Positions 47,827 through 56,826 are shown, numbered from the stretch's first letter. The stretch is DNA of 64,000 bases from Bacillus sp. V3B (GCF_024494465.1 NZ_JAETXM010000013.1:53856-117855); one strand, 5' to 3'. The notes: generated from the sequence alone by a model not told the origin. Program-made: numbers and translations.

Positions 47827-48903
47827 TTAGTATAGGGTTGATTCCCGCTTTAGTATACCAGCTTTCCTGATATAGGTTTCAATTTCCTTTATTGCTAATT
47901 CTAGGTTATCTGCATTGATCGTTGTAAAGTCATTTTTGTATTCGTTCAACTTATAGGAGTAACGCGGATCATAGTAATATTCAAGTAAGATCTGCGTAAC
48001 TTCATGATATTGTTCGTTCTGAGTATATTCAATTAAGGAATGATAGATTTCATCATTCTTCAATCGTTTTTTTAACATCATCACTTTCTCAAGAAATATC
48101 TCCTGAAACCACAATTCACCTAAGAATGGTTCAAAATATTCCTTGTAAATCCGATTGGTTCTAGTCTGAAGCGATGATTGTAAATATAAATTTATTCCAT
48201 TTAACTTTTTTTCATATAATTCATCAGGCTGTCCCACTTTTCCGATTCTTTTGCTTTCCGCTTCAACGATAAAGTAAGAAGATTCCTTCATTTGTCGAAG
48301 GCTTTCGAACAATAAGCCATCAAATGTTTTTTGATTATTTCCATCATGCTTAAAGCCCAGCGTACCAAATAATGAACCTCTATGGGCAGCCATTTCCTCG
48401 AGATCAAGGACAGGGTAACCTCTTTTTCTTAATTCAACTAAAATTTCCGTTTTACCTGTCCCTGTCATACCATGTAATACAACGGCTTGATTTGGAATAA
48501 GTTGAGGAATCTCCTCTAAAATATACTGCCGGTATGCTCTATACCCTCCAGATAATCGAATAGAAGAAAGACCTGAGAAATCTACGAAAGTAGTCATAGC
48601 ACCACTTCTCATACCACCACGCCAACAATAAAAAATAGGTTGTTTATTTCCTTCTTCTATTTTTTTTATGGTGTCTAAAATTTGTGACACTTTCGGTAAA
48701 AAGATTTCCATTCCTCTCCACTTTGCTTGTGCAGGTCCTATTTGTTTATAAATGGTCCCGACTTCTTTTCTTTCTTCATTTGTAAAAACGGGGATATTGA
48801 CTGCTCCTGGAATACACGCCTCCTCAAATTCACCAGGAGATCTCACATCTATCACTACAACATCTTCCATATGGAGAAGTTGTTCTACTGTTATCTCTTT
48901 CAA
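47827..48903 (-). CDS. mnmH: tRNA 2-selenouridine synthase
   Basis: 358 residues. N-terminal rhodanese domain with catalytic Cys93 in FYCWRGGMRSG, then a P-loop GMTGTGKT (about 145-152) and a C-terminal helical region. MnmH replaces sulfur by selenium at 2-thiouridine-34 of tRNA using selenophosphate, and can form geranylated intermediates. I choose a TTG start (48903) because GGAGG precedes it by 8 nt and the N-terminus MKEITVEQLL fits the family; an ATG five codons earlier has no site. No selD is in this window. Confidence 0.9.
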   Translation of the reverse strand: MKEITVEQLLHMEDVVVIDVRSPGEFEEACIPGAVNIPVFTNEERKEVGTIYKQIGPAQAKWRGMEIFLPKVSQILDTIKKIEEGNKQPIFYCWRGGMRSGAMTTFVDFSGLSSIRLSGGYRAYRQYILEEIPQLIPNQAVVLHGMTGTGKTEILVELRKRGYPVLDLEEMAAHRGSLFGTLGFKHDGNNQKTFDGLLFESLRQMKESSYFIVEAESKRIGKVGQPDELYEKKLNGINLYLQSSLQTRTNRIYKEYFEPFLGELWFQEIFLEKVMMLKKRLKNDEIYHSLIEYTQNEQYHEVTQILLEYYYDPRYSYKLNEYKNDFTTINADNLELAIKEIETYIRKAGILKRESTLY

Positions 48904-48952
48904 TATAAATGCCTCCATTAATCAAATTACTTTTTATGAAAACGTTGAAAAA

Positions 48953-48976
48953 GGATATTAGCTTTTCCTAATATCC
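48953..48976 (-). terminator. Terminator of the decayed gene at 49032-49647
   Basis: GGATATTAG/CTAATATCC stem with 6-nt loop; CCTTTTTCAA follows on the minus strand. Confidence 0.75.
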
Positions 48977-49031
48977 ACTCCGTTCATCCTGAGAATAATG
49001 GTTTCCTATTGCAGTTTTTTGAAAACGTATC

Positions 49032-49647
49032 TCAAGTAAACGTTCTTCCTGTTAACTTCGTAAGCTCACAACAAAACTTGGACCATTCCTTAGGAAAGGA
49101 TTGTAGACCTGCACTTCTAAATATGTTAGCTCTCGTTTCTAAACGAATAGACCAACATATGCCATCTAAAATAATTCCATCTTGTTCATAATTTGAATCC
49201 CAGCCCCAAACCTTCAAACGATACAATTGCTGCTTAAATTCATCCGTACTACCAGGTTCAACAAGTTTGTATTCAAGACGTTTGGATGGATCTAAATTGA
49301 TCTCCAAAAAGATAAAAGTTTTTTTATAAAATCAACTTTCACTTTTAACAAGGGACTTCGACATTCTCCAACCTCAACTGTTAAGGAAATAAAGTGCTTT
49401 TCGGGAAGTAACGAAACAACATCATTATGGACTGAAAAGAGATCGTTTTTCGACTAATAACCGATTTGACTTGTGCCTGCTGAACAGGCCTATCTCTTTC
49501 TTTCATAAAAACAGGGTCTTGATTTACTTGCTGACATATCTAAGGGATGCTCGCCGGTCCTTTTTGATCAAGAATGGAAAGAATAATTTCGTACATATTC
49601 ATTATTTCTGGTTCCTCCGGGAAATTTCCTTTCATGACTTTTTTCAT
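49032..49647 (-). pseudogene. Decayed gene: winged-helix-like N-terminus, unknown C-terminus
   Basis: Three frames join into one protein of about 190 residues. Frame 1 starts at ATG 49602 (or 49647), reads MNMYEIILSILDQKGPASIP, meets TAG at 49540-49542, then continues ICQQVNQDPVFMKERDRPVQ. A 1-nt loss in a T5 run (49446-49450) shifts to a frame reading NDLFSVHNDVVSLLPEKHF. A second 1-nt loss in a T7 run (49319-49325) shifts to the last frame, open to 49032. Its N-terminal part resembles HTH modules of the HARE/RpoE-delta kind; the rest is unrecognised. Sequencing error in homopolymers is possible, but the TAG is independent. Confidence 0.7.
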
Positions 49648-49838
49648 TTTATGAATTCTCCCTTCAATCCATTTATAGAAGGAAAAAATAACTCCTTACT
49701 AAAACTAGCCCAATGATATAAAATGCCAAAGTCGCTACCTTTAGTATAAAGAAAAAACAATTAGCGCGCTGTAACAATTGACACTATTTATTTCCTGATT
49801 AGAAGGAGTAACGAAAAAGTACTAAGTTCTTTATTCAA

Positions 49839-50120
49839 TTATTGGTTATGTTTTGGATATTTACCAATTACATGAATAGATTGAATAATTCGTTTGTTTA
49901 TCCACTTCCTATTTTCTTCTCTATTTAATTGATCGAAAATAACTTTTCTTGCTTCTTGTGTTGTAACATAATGACTGGGAAGTTTATTTAAGCTTAATGC
50001 AGTAATATCGTTTCTACACTTCTCACAATGACAGAAAGTTTGATATTCAGGACTCATCATGAAAGTATTAACAAGTATACTCACAATTTCTTCCATTACA
50101 TTCATTAACCCTTTATCCAT
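49839..50120 (-). CDS. comFB: ComFB family late competence protein
   Basis: 93 residues. NVMEEIVSILVNTFM...FCHCEKCRNDITALSLNKLPSHYVTT matches the ComFB domain, with its Cys cluster C-x-C-x2-C and the ALN(K/R)LPP.YV motif. In B. subtilis comFB lies between comFA and comFC and is dispensable for transformation; here it stands alone, so a competence role is not implied. The start at 50120 has a weak GATGGGAC site; Met6 is an alternative. Confidence 0.82.
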   Translation of the reverse strand: MDKGLMNVMEEIVSILVNTFMMSPEYQTFCHCEKCRNDITALSLNKLPSHYVTTQEARKVIFDQLNREENRKWINKRIIQSIHVIGKYPKHNQ

Positions 50121-50416
50121 CTATTCGTCCCATCTCTAAGTTGTTTTCAATATAACTAGGTTGTATTCTTGAGCCCTGTCTTATTAATCATATCACTAAT
50201 ACATGTAGTTGAATATGAGAATACTTTCTAGTTAAAAATAGAAAATACCCTTACTGGAGTTCATTAGATTAATCATTTATTGTTTTCAATCACATTCGTT
50301 TAGACTCAAGTTGTTCATATACATATTAATAACCAATTAGCATCATACTAAAACAGATAACCCAATGGGTTTTCAATCATTCAGCCATCAACAAGACCAA
50401 AAGAAGAGGTGATTTG

Positions 50417-50572
50417 ATGAGTTACAGAGACCAATTAGATCAACACTCTAAACTTTTTCACCATACGAATACAAGGCGAAAGCATACAAATGCTCAAGTA
50501 AATGGAGAAACTCAAGTAACACAAAATACGATTATCGCAAGAGGTAATGCAAAGGCTCATCGGTTTAAATGA
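50417..50572 (+). CDS. Small hypothetical protein, basic and polar
   Basis: 51 residues, MSYRDQLDQHSKLFHHTNTR at the start and a Gln/Asn/Lys-rich remainder. No family recognised. Support comes from AGAGGTGATTTG before the ATG and a strong terminator 14 nt after the stop. It may be a small spore protein by composition only. Confidence 0.55.
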   Translation: MSYRDQLDQHSKLFHHTNTRRKHTNAQVNGETQVTQNTIIARGNAKAHRFK

Positions 50573-50586
50573 TGCTGATATGAACC

Positions 50587-50625
50587 AAAGGGGGAACTGA
50601 CTCATTAGATTCAGTTCCCCCTTTT
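50587..50625 (+). terminator. Terminator of the 51-residue gene
   Basis: 14-bp stem AAAGGGGGAACTGA/TCAGTTCCCCCTTT with 10-nt loop and T-tract. Confidence 0.9.
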
Positions 50626-50714
50626 CTAAACCTAAAAAACCGCAATTAATATAGAAAGGACGAAGTTAAAATCACTTATCCAATAAAATTACAGGCTTCT
50701 TTTAATCACAATAT

Positions 50715-51872
50715 TCAGTTTTGATTTTGTTCCCGCTCAATGACACTTCTTGATAATAGTTGGATCGTTATATCATCCATTGGAGGATTATGTAGACCTG
50801 CTCTCACATCACGATAATAACGTTGTAAAGGGCTCTTTTGTGATAAACTTCTTGCACCCATTATCCGCATAGCCAAATCAACAACCGAAAGTGCACTATT
50901 CGTTACAGCCATTTTGGCCGCACCTAATTCTGGTAAAAGATCTTCCTTCTCTTCTTGATCTGCTTCATCCCATCTTTTTGCAACAGAATATAAAAAATGA
51001 CGAGCTCTTAAAAGTTCAAACTCTATTTCACCCATTTTTTGCTGTACATTAGGTAAATGAATAATTGTCCCGGTAATACTATTGGGTGCGTAGGAACGAG
51101 CAAAACGAATAGCTTCATTCTGAGCTGCTTGAGCAATACCTAGATAGCATGCAGGGATATGTAACAGAGATCCGTTCGCTTTCTTTTTGTTCGGAAGACT
51201 TTCAACATAGTATTTTTCGTCAATCACAACATCCTTTAAAATTAAATCATGGCTTCCTGTTCCACGCATAGCAATACTATCCCATGTTTCTTTAATTGAG
51301 ATCCCAGGCTGAGTCCTCGGAATTAAAAAGTTTCCTATCTCATCACTTTCTATAATCCCTGCACTCACAATAAAATAATCTAACATTGGAGACATAGTGG
51401 TAAAACTTTTACGCCCATTAATGGTCCATTGATTACCACTTTTCTCAGCTATTGTTTGCGGCCTCCCCCCACGAGTTGGGCTGCCGGTTTGCAACTCAGA
51501 TGCGGCAGAATTAACGAGTGAACCTTTTAGTACATTCGTACAAAGTTCTCGAAAAATAGACTCCTCCCAATTTAACTTTTCCCCTAAATGTTTGATTATC
51601 CCCATATGCCAACCGATTGCTAGAGCTGTGGAACCATCACCCACTGCTATCTTCTCCTGTAGTTGTACAAGCTCAAGTAAGGTAATCTCCTTCCCTCCAT
51701 ACTCAGATGGTACAGTTAAAGTTGTATAGCCTGCTTTGATTAATTCACGTATATTTTCAAACGGAAAAGAACCCGATTCATCTACTTCTGCGGCCCTTAA
51801 AGCAAAATTAGTAGAAAGTTTTTTCATCAAGTCCAATCGATCCTGTTGTGTATATAATTCATTAAATCCCAT
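50715..51872 (-). CDS. Acyl-CoA dehydrogenase family flavoprotein (YdbM-like)
   Basis: 385 residues. N-terminal helical domain with VPSEYGGKEITLLELVQLQEKIA, central beta domain with TINGRKSFTTMSPMLDYFIV, C-terminal helices with LQRYYRDVRAGLHNPPMDD. The overall pattern is the FAD-dependent acyl-CoA dehydrogenase/DszC-like group; B. subtilis YdbM (381) is close in length. Substrate is unknown, since the catalytic Glu cannot be assigned by eye. The start at 51872 follows TTTGGAGGCTTGTATACAT. Single gene. Confidence 0.85.
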   Translation of the reverse strand: MGFNELYTQQDRLDLMKKLSTNFALRAAEVDESGSFPFENIRELIKAGYTTLTVPSEYGGKEITLLELVQLQEKIAVGDGSTALAIGWHMGIIKHLGEKLNWEESIFRELCTNVLKGSLVNSAASELQTGSPTRGGRPQTIAEKSGNQWTINGRKSFTTMSPMLDYFIVSAGIIESDEIGNFLIPRTQPGISIKETWDSIAMRGTGSHDLILKDVVIDEKYYVESLPNKKKANGSLLHIPACYLGIAQAAQNEAIRFARSYAPNSITGTIIHLPNVQQKMGEIEFELLRARHFLYSVAKRWDEADQEEKEDLLPELGAAKMAVTNSALSVVDLAMRIMGARSLSQKSPLQRYYRDVRAGLHNPPMDDITIQLLSRSVIEREQNQN

Positions 51873-52280
51873 ATGTATACAAGCCTCCAAATTTTCTTTT
51901 TAAATATCTATGTCACGATACTAAAAATAATCATTACGATTTACAGCGGAAGTTGTAATCCGATGATTCAGGTCTGTAAAATATTCTTTATATATTATTA
52001 TGATGGAAAATCATGAAAGCAGCAAATATTTCTTACCTGAATAGAATTCATTTTTCTTGGAAATAAATAGAATGATGAAATAGAGAAACCCTACTAACAA
52101 AAGCCTTCTTTATCGTTTCTATATTTATATATTAATTTGAAAGTTGATTAATACATAAATTATTTACTTTTATGTTAAAATATTTACAATAGCGTTATTC
52201 TAGTGTTAAATATCACATAAAAATCATCGAAATATTGTTACAATAAATTCTAACATATTATTTAAGTATGGAGGGATATG
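51873..52280. other. Divergent AT-rich intergenic region
   Basis: 408 nt between the acyl-CoA dehydrogenase and spo0E-type genes. It must hold both promoters, but I could not fix either. A GTG-TTAAATA-TCAC near-palindrome lies at 52204-52217. No ORF or RNA is recognised. Confidence 0.4.
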
Positions 52281-52487
52281 ATGGGTTTCGTAAATACCGA
52301 TCGTCCAATAATAAAGACCACATTGTTGCAGCATATACAGTCACTTAGAGAGCAACTCATTCATACTGGAATCCATGAAGGCTTAAGTCATGAAAAAACA
52401 ATCCGTCTTAGTCAAAAGCTAGACGAGTATATTTTCTTATATCAGTCATTTGAAAAACAAAACGTCGATAATCTTCTCCATCAATAA
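52281..52487 (+). CDS. Spo0E family aspartyl-phosphate phosphatase
   Basis: 68 residues. The helical hairpin LLQHIQSLREQLIHTGIHEG ... IRLSQKLDEYIFLYQ contains the Spo0E signature SQKLD. Members dephosphorylate Spo0A~P and delay sporulation. Two adjacent ATGs exist; the second (52281) has the better spacing to GGAGGG. It is followed by a terminator shared with the convergent amidase. Confidence 0.88.
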   Translation: MGFVNTDRPIIKTTLLQHIQSLREQLIHTGIHEGLSHEKTIRLSQKLDEYIFLYQSFEKQNVDNLLHQ

Positions 52488-52502
52488 TTCGAAAAAAAAT
52501 TG

Positions 52503-52554
52503 ATTAGATATAGGAAAAAGACAGCCCACTAGCTGTCTTTTTCCTATATCTAAT
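52503..52554. terminator. Bidirectional terminator, spo0E / amidase
   Basis: 23-bp perfect stem, CCACTA loop; overlaps the amidase stop codon. Confidence 0.9.
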
Positions 52555-53338
52555 TAATTATAATCGTTGCATCAAAACCAGCAGCTTTCGCTCTATTCAT
52601 TAATTCGTCTGCATTTTCTCTTTCTGAGAAAGCCCCGATTTGTACCTTATACAGGTTGCCTTCTTGTCTCAAATAAGTTTGAAACCCTTTTGCGTTTGCC
52701 CTACTAACCAATTGATCTACATTTGTTTTATTCCTAAAAGCACCGATTTGCACCCTGAATAACCCATTTGTTGGTGGTTCTGACGGGGGAGTAGCAGCTT
52801 TTTTCGTTAATCGAAATGCCGCTGCAATTCCATTTACATGGCCCCTTGCTAAACTTTCTAAGAAACTCGATTCCTTCAGTTTTGATGCATCTACTCTATG
52901 ATCTATAAAACCATTTTCTGTTAAAACAGCTGGCATATTGCTTTCACGCAGAACATGATATCCTGCTTGCTTTAAACCACGATTTGTATATTGCACTTGT
53001 TCAAGAATTTTTTTGTGGATATTTTCTTGGTAAGTTACTGTAGGTCTACCTACTCCTGGATAAACAAAGCTTTCAAACCCCGTCCCTCCACCTGCATTAA
53101 TGTGGACAGAAAGGTAGACGTCAGCCCCCCAATTATTTGCAGCGTTTGTACGGGCACTTAAACTGACCGTTTGATCTTCTGTTCGACTCATTCGAATTGA
53201 CACATTATTATACTCTGACGTTAACATTTTCTGAATATGAGTCGCAATGGTTAGAGTGATATTTTTTTCTTGAAGACCATTAGCAGTCGCCCCTGGATCA
53301 GCTCCACCATGACCGGGATCAATAAATATTTTTACCAT
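52550..53338 (-). CDS. cwlC: N-acetylmuramoyl-L-alanine amidase with two SPOR repeats (CwlC-like)
   Basis: 262 residues. Amidase_3 domain (about 1-170): IFIDPGHGGADPG (zinc His), the Glu/His region of SVHINAGGGTGFESF and VLTENGFIDH (catalytic Glu). Two SPOR repeats follow (FRVQIGAFRNKTNVDQLVSR and YKVQIGAFSERENADELMNR). No signal peptide, like B. subtilis CwlC, which lyses the mother cell wall at the end of sporulation. The start at 53338 follows GTGAGGTGATAAAA. Confidence 0.92.
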   Translation of the reverse strand: MVKIFIDPGHGGADPGATANGLQEKNITLTIATHIQKMLTSEYNNVSIRMSRTEDQTVSLSARTNAANNWGADVYLSVHINAGGGTGFESFVYPGVGRPTVTYQENIHKKILEQVQYTNRGLKQAGYHVLRESNMPAVLTENGFIDHRVDASKLKESSFLESLARGHVNGIAAAFRLTKKAATPPSEPPTNGLFRVQIGAFRNKTNVDQLVSRANAKGFQTYLRQEGNLYKVQIGAFSERENADELMNRAKAAGFDATIIIN

Positions 53339-53489
53339 TTTTATCACCTCACTTCTTTTATATGCCCATTCCCTTAAATTTGACTGTACAATTTGAAATC
53401 AGAAAGAAAAAGGAACCTATAAACTGCTTAAAACACCCATTCCACAATAGAAAACTAGTCACTTTTGTCTTTTTTAGATATTAGACACT

Positions 53490-53524
53490 AAAAAACAGGC
53501 ACACCACCTAAATGCCTGTTTTTT
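53490..53524 (-). terminator. Terminator of the YIP1 gene
   Basis: AAAAAACAGGCA/TGCCTGTTTTTT stem with 11-nt loop. Confidence 0.88.
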
Positions 53525-53590
53525 CAGATATATATTAGTTTTATTCTAAAAAATATACTAACTCCACTCATAATTCACATTCCTTTTACA

Positions 53591-54256
53591 TTACAGCCCC
53601 GCTAACCCCGAAAGGACAGAACCTAAAGCAGCGATACCTAAACTGAATAAGAAAAAAAGAATGACAATAATAATAGATGTAGCTTTTGAGAGCTGTCCAA
53701 CTTTATGTAAACCAATTGCTGTTAGAATGGATTGCCAGATGCTAAACAGTTCAAACGTTCCTAAAACGCTAGACTGGCTATTAAATAAGCCTGCTAAACT
53801 TGTAAAAGTGGTCCCTGTTCTACTCTCACCAGTCGCAGCAATAATCAAATAATTAAGTAAAATACCGACTGCCCCAATCATGATAATATATGTATTCATT
53901 GAAAATAATTGCTTAAATGTTGTATCTTTTTTTGCAATTTTGACAATGATTAAGTAAATAATAGATGAAATCAAAATAGTAAGTATCGGGGCAAAAAAAC
54001 CAGATACAGCTGTTGTTACCTTTGAAATTGCCACTACCATTTCCGCTTCTGCTAACGTCATTCCTGGAAGCATCAAATCCTCAGCTTTTAATGACATAGC
54101 CAAAATAGTATAAGCAACTATGTAGAGAATCGTGACAATCATGAGCGGTATCCAAATTAGTGGCTTCTGACGAATCCTCTCAAATTGTTCCCCCGGACTC
54201 CAAAACATGCCGAGAAGACTAGGGTTTGGATTTTTGTCTAACACTTCTTTTTCCAT
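53591..54256 (-). CDS. YIP1 family membrane protein (YknW-like)
   Basis: 221 residues. Cytoplasmic N-terminus with the family phrase SPGEQFERIRQKPLIWIPLMIV, then about five membrane segments. B. subtilis YknW, a YIP1 protein, assists assembly of the YknXYZ transporter; no ABC transporter genes are adjacent here, so that role is only an analogy. The start at 54256 follows GGGAGTGTTTTTT, with the in-frame GTG inside the site rejected. Confidence 0.82.
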   Translation of the reverse strand: MEKEVLDKNPNPSLLGMFWSPGEQFERIRQKPLIWIPLMIVTILYIVAYTILAMSLKAEDLMLPGMTLAEAEMVVAISKVTTAVSGFFAPILTILISSIIYLIIVKIAKKDTTFKQLFSMNTYIIMIGAVGILLNYLIIAATGESRTGTTFTSLAGLFNSQSSVLGTFELFSIWQSILTAIGLHKVGQLSKATSIIIVILFFLFSLGIAALGSVLSGLAGL

Positions 54257-54372
54257 AAAAAACACTCCCGATTAATAAATAATTCATTCCTGCTATTCAT
54301 ACGAATTACACGATAAAAAGTTTCATCCTGGAAATACACTCCAAAAACGAGAATGATTAAAAACAAATGACA

Positions 54373-55188
54373 TCATTTATGATAAAACGATGAGAACCTG
54401 CAATGATATAATGTATTTTCTATCCAACTTCGAGTAACCCCTATAAGCTCTGAAAAATGGTCAAATCTTGAAAAAGTATGATTTGCACCGTCTACTTCAT
54501 ATCTTAAGACCGTCCCTGAAAACCGCTTAGCTAGGACTTTTTCATATTCTTTCGCATAGCTTGTGGGAATATCTTCATCTCCTGTGCCATGCACAATAAG
54601 TACATCACCAGAAAACTCTACGACAGCTTGCATTGGTTGATAGCCTGTTAACGAATCAAAAAAAGATTTTGTGAGAGGATATCCTAAATAATCAATCGTC
54701 ATATCCTTCTGCAAAGCTTGTACTTTTTCTCTACCTACTATGCGTTTAATATCTTCATATGGGTAGGCAACAGACGACCAAAGAATTAACCTTTTAATCC
54801 TATGATCTTGAGCGGCTGTTAAAGCAGCCGTGGCCCCACCTAAACTATGTCCAAGTAGAGTGATCTGACTTTGATCAACTTGTTGAAGTTGATGGGCAAA
54901 ATCGATTACCGTTCGGGTTTGATCAATCAAATCGTGTAATCCCGTATTTCCATAATCACCACTACTTTCTCCACAACCGGAATAATCGAATCGCAACACA
55001 ATATATTGGTCTTGATTTAATTGTTGTGCAGTTTTAACAAAAAGCCTATCGACACCCATTTTACTACCAATAAAACCGTGACAAATAATAAAAAGAGAAT
55101 ATTTCCTCCCTAACTGAATATTCTCTGGATAATCGATTACGGCAGCTAGTTTTTCCTTTTTCCATGTAATGAACAATGATTCTTTCAT
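54373..55188 (-). CDS. Alpha/beta hydrolase
   Basis: 271 residues. Oxyanion region ICHGFIGSKMG, nucleophile elbow LLGHSLGGATA (Ser), acid in HGTGDEDIP (Asp) and a C-terminal His in GANHTFSRF: the full Ser-Asp-His triad. No signal peptide. Likely an esterase or acyl-peptide-type hydrolase; substrate unknown. The start at 55188 follows GAGGAAGGTTTCAA. Confidence 0.87.
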   Translation of the reverse strand: MKESLFITWKKEKLAAVIDYPENIQLGRKYSLFIICHGFIGSKMGVDRLFVKTAQQLNQDQYIVLRFDYSGCGESSGDYGNTGLHDLIDQTRTVIDFAHQLQQVDQSQITLLGHSLGGATAALTAAQDHRIKRLILWSSVAYPYEDIKRIVGREKVQALQKDMTIDYLGYPLTKSFFDSLTGYQPMQAVVEFSGDVLIVHGTGDEDIPTSYAKEYEKVLAKRFSGTVLRYEVDGANHTFSRFDHFSELIGVTRSWIENTLYHCRFSSFYHK

Positions 55189-55493
55189 TTGAAACCTTCC
55201 TCTCTTTTCATCTGACATTTACTGTACTTTCATTTATATCACTTTTCTAATATATCATATAGGTTTACTTGGTTTTTAATTAAAAAAATTACTCTAATTC
55301 TCTTTTGACTTATTCTTTCAGCTTAAAAATAAAGAAATGTATTATTTCACACTCTCGTTTTTAAACTGAAAGAATCATTAGTACTAAATTTAGAAACAGT
55401 CTAACTTCAAAGAAAAACCTTTTCTGCATTTTCATTAATCATATAAGGCTTATTGGAATAATTGTAAGTGTTTTTTTTAGCATTGTCAATTCA
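55189..55493. other. Intergenic region without a recognised feature
   Basis: AT-rich, 305 nt, between two minus-strand genes. I see no ORF, no strong hairpin and no repeat shared elsewhere in the window. Confidence 0.5.
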
Positions 55494-55919
55494 TTATGAT
55501 TGATCTAGATTTGAAAGAAGTGCCTGTTCAAAGGGTGCATAGAATTTCCCTCTTGGTGCGATAATATCCGAATCCGAAACTATTTTCTTCCCTTCAACTT
55601 CGTATTCTCCTTCTGGAAAAAAGTCAAATAAACCACTATTTATATGCATGTCGATAAACTCATCATAAAGTTCATACATTAACTTTCGATAATCATCATA
55701 ATCCAAAATTTCTCCAAATTCATCTAGCTCAAAATTCTCTTTAATTGCATGGTGAAATTCAAAATGATTAGATGTGGCAACTTCTAAATCCACATCACTA
55801 CATTCCAGACAAAGAAGTATTTCTTCACCATTTATTTCCTCATATGATTTTTCAATAATGTCCTGTAAAATCTTAATAATTATTTCCTCATTTACTAACT
55901 GTTTCGTTGTCTTTAGCAT
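55494..55919 (-). CDS. Acidic hypothetical protein
   Basis: 141 residues, not recognised. Mostly helical and strongly acidic (LDEFGEILDYDDYRKLMYELYDEF), with one CLEC pair near 37-40 and a C-terminal EYEVEGKKIVSDSDIIAPRG. The composition resembles immunity or antitoxin-like proteins, but no toxin gene is adjacent. The start at 55919 follows GGGGTGAAAAAA; a GTG three codons earlier overlaps the site. Confidence 0.65.
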   Translation of the reverse strand: MLKTTKQLVNEEIIIKILQDIIEKSYEEINGEEILLCLECSDVDLEVATSNHFEFHHAIKENFELDEFGEILDYDDYRKLMYELYDEFIDMHINSGLFDFFPEGEYEVEGKKIVSDSDIIAPRGKFYAPFEQALLSNLDQS

Positions 55920-56219
55920 TTTTTTCACCCCATAACTATACTTTCTATTTTACGATGGGAAATATTTTTTTCAAGTAAGATGCAATATGTATTATTTTTC
56001 CATCGAAAAAGAGGATTCAGCTTAACCTAACCATCGTAATATGACAGTATTTTTATTATTTCATAAAAAATACACAAACCGACAATTCATTAACAGGAAA
56101 TGTCTATTCTTGCGGTTTCCCGAGAAATAATAAGAAATAGAAGCACTACTTTTCCATTAGGCTGCTCACCTATTCTTTATGACAACTATATTAAAATCAT
56201 TATACCTTCTTTAAAGAAA

Positions 56220-56264
56220 ACTTCCATCAATGGGGTTTTACTACCCGTTAAGAGTGGGATAAAA
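56220..56264. repeat. Dispersed intergenic repeat, family B, copy 2
   Basis: ACTTCCATCAATGGGG, TTTTACTACCCG, TTAAGAGTGGGATAAAA; a few substitutions and one 1-nt gap against the copy at 39275. It lies about 50 nt upstream of the cupin promoter box. Confidence 0.65.
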
Positions 56265-56315
56265 ATAATTTAATTACATGATTTTTCACTATTTGGAAAA
56301 AATCTTATAGGAGGG

Positions 56316-56357
56316 TTGATGTACATCACTTCTGTTCAGTGATCAATGGTATAAAAT
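56316..56357 (+). promoter_or_regulatory. Class II Fnr-type promoter of the cupin gene
   Basis: Box TTGAT-GTAC-ATCAC (56316-56329; core TGATGTACATCA, a perfect palindrome). TAAAAT at 56352-56357 is at -10 if the box centre is at -41.5; TATAAA at 56350 overlaps. Same architecture as the DUF59 promoter at 1667-1708. Confidence 0.6.
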
Positions 56358-56387
56358 GTATCTAACATGATATAGGAGGTTTTTATT

Positions 56388-56729
56388 ATGGAAAAGAAAT
56401 CAATTTTAGAAGCCGTTGAATATAATGATAGTCGTTTTACAAAGCGAATACTTTTTAATGAAGCAGGAAATACGGTATTTGTCCTTAACTTTAATCCGGG
56501 GCAGGAACTTCCAACTCATACACACCCAGGTTCTGAGTTATTTTTAAGTATTATTCAAGGTAAAGGAACATTGCTTATTAATGGCAACGAAACAGAGATA
56601 GCTACAAATGATATTATTCATGCTACAGGTGATGAAGAGTTCGCCTTCAAAAATTCCAGTGACGAACCTGTTAGTTTGTATGTAACGTTATGTAAAATCC
56701 CAAGTGAACAATACGCAAAAAATATTTAA
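56388..56729 (+). CDS. Cupin-domain protein
   Basis: 113 residues, single cupin barrel. Motif 1 LPTHTHPGSELFLSIIQGKG holds two His and the Glu of the metal site; motif 2 around DIIHATGDEEFAFKN keeps one candidate His. Small stand-alone cupins of this type are metal-binding proteins of unknown role, often induced by low oxygen or nitric oxide. The Fnr-like box in its promoter supports such induction. Start after ATAGGAGGTTTTTATT. Monocistronic. Confidence 0.85.
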   Translation: MEKKSILEAVEYNDSRFTKRILFNEAGNTVFVLNFNPGQELPTHTHPGSELFLSIIQGKGTLLINGNETEIATNDIIHATGDEEFAFKNSSDEPVSLYVTLCKIPSEQYAKNI

Positions 56730-56746
56730 ATACTTTGTTCATACAC

Positions 56747-56783
56747 AAAAAGAAGGATAGCAAAAATCTGCTGTCCTTCTTTT
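56747..56783. terminator. Bidirectional terminator, cupin / proA
   Basis: AAAAGAAGGA.AGCA/TGCT.TCCTTCTTTT stem; T-tracts on both strands. Confidence 0.82.
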
Positions 56784-56826
56784 ATGCCCAAACCAATAAT
56801 TATACTCCTACCCATGAATAAAATGT

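Noticed and set aside
49471..49716. 81-codon plus-strand frame
   Set aside because: It is the antisense of the decayed minus-strand gene, whose joined frames make a coherent protein.
55494..56387. Acidic protein at 55494-55919 as antitoxin of a toxin pair
   Set aside because: The only neighbours are a hydrolase and, far upstream, a cupin; no toxin-like partner is adjacent.
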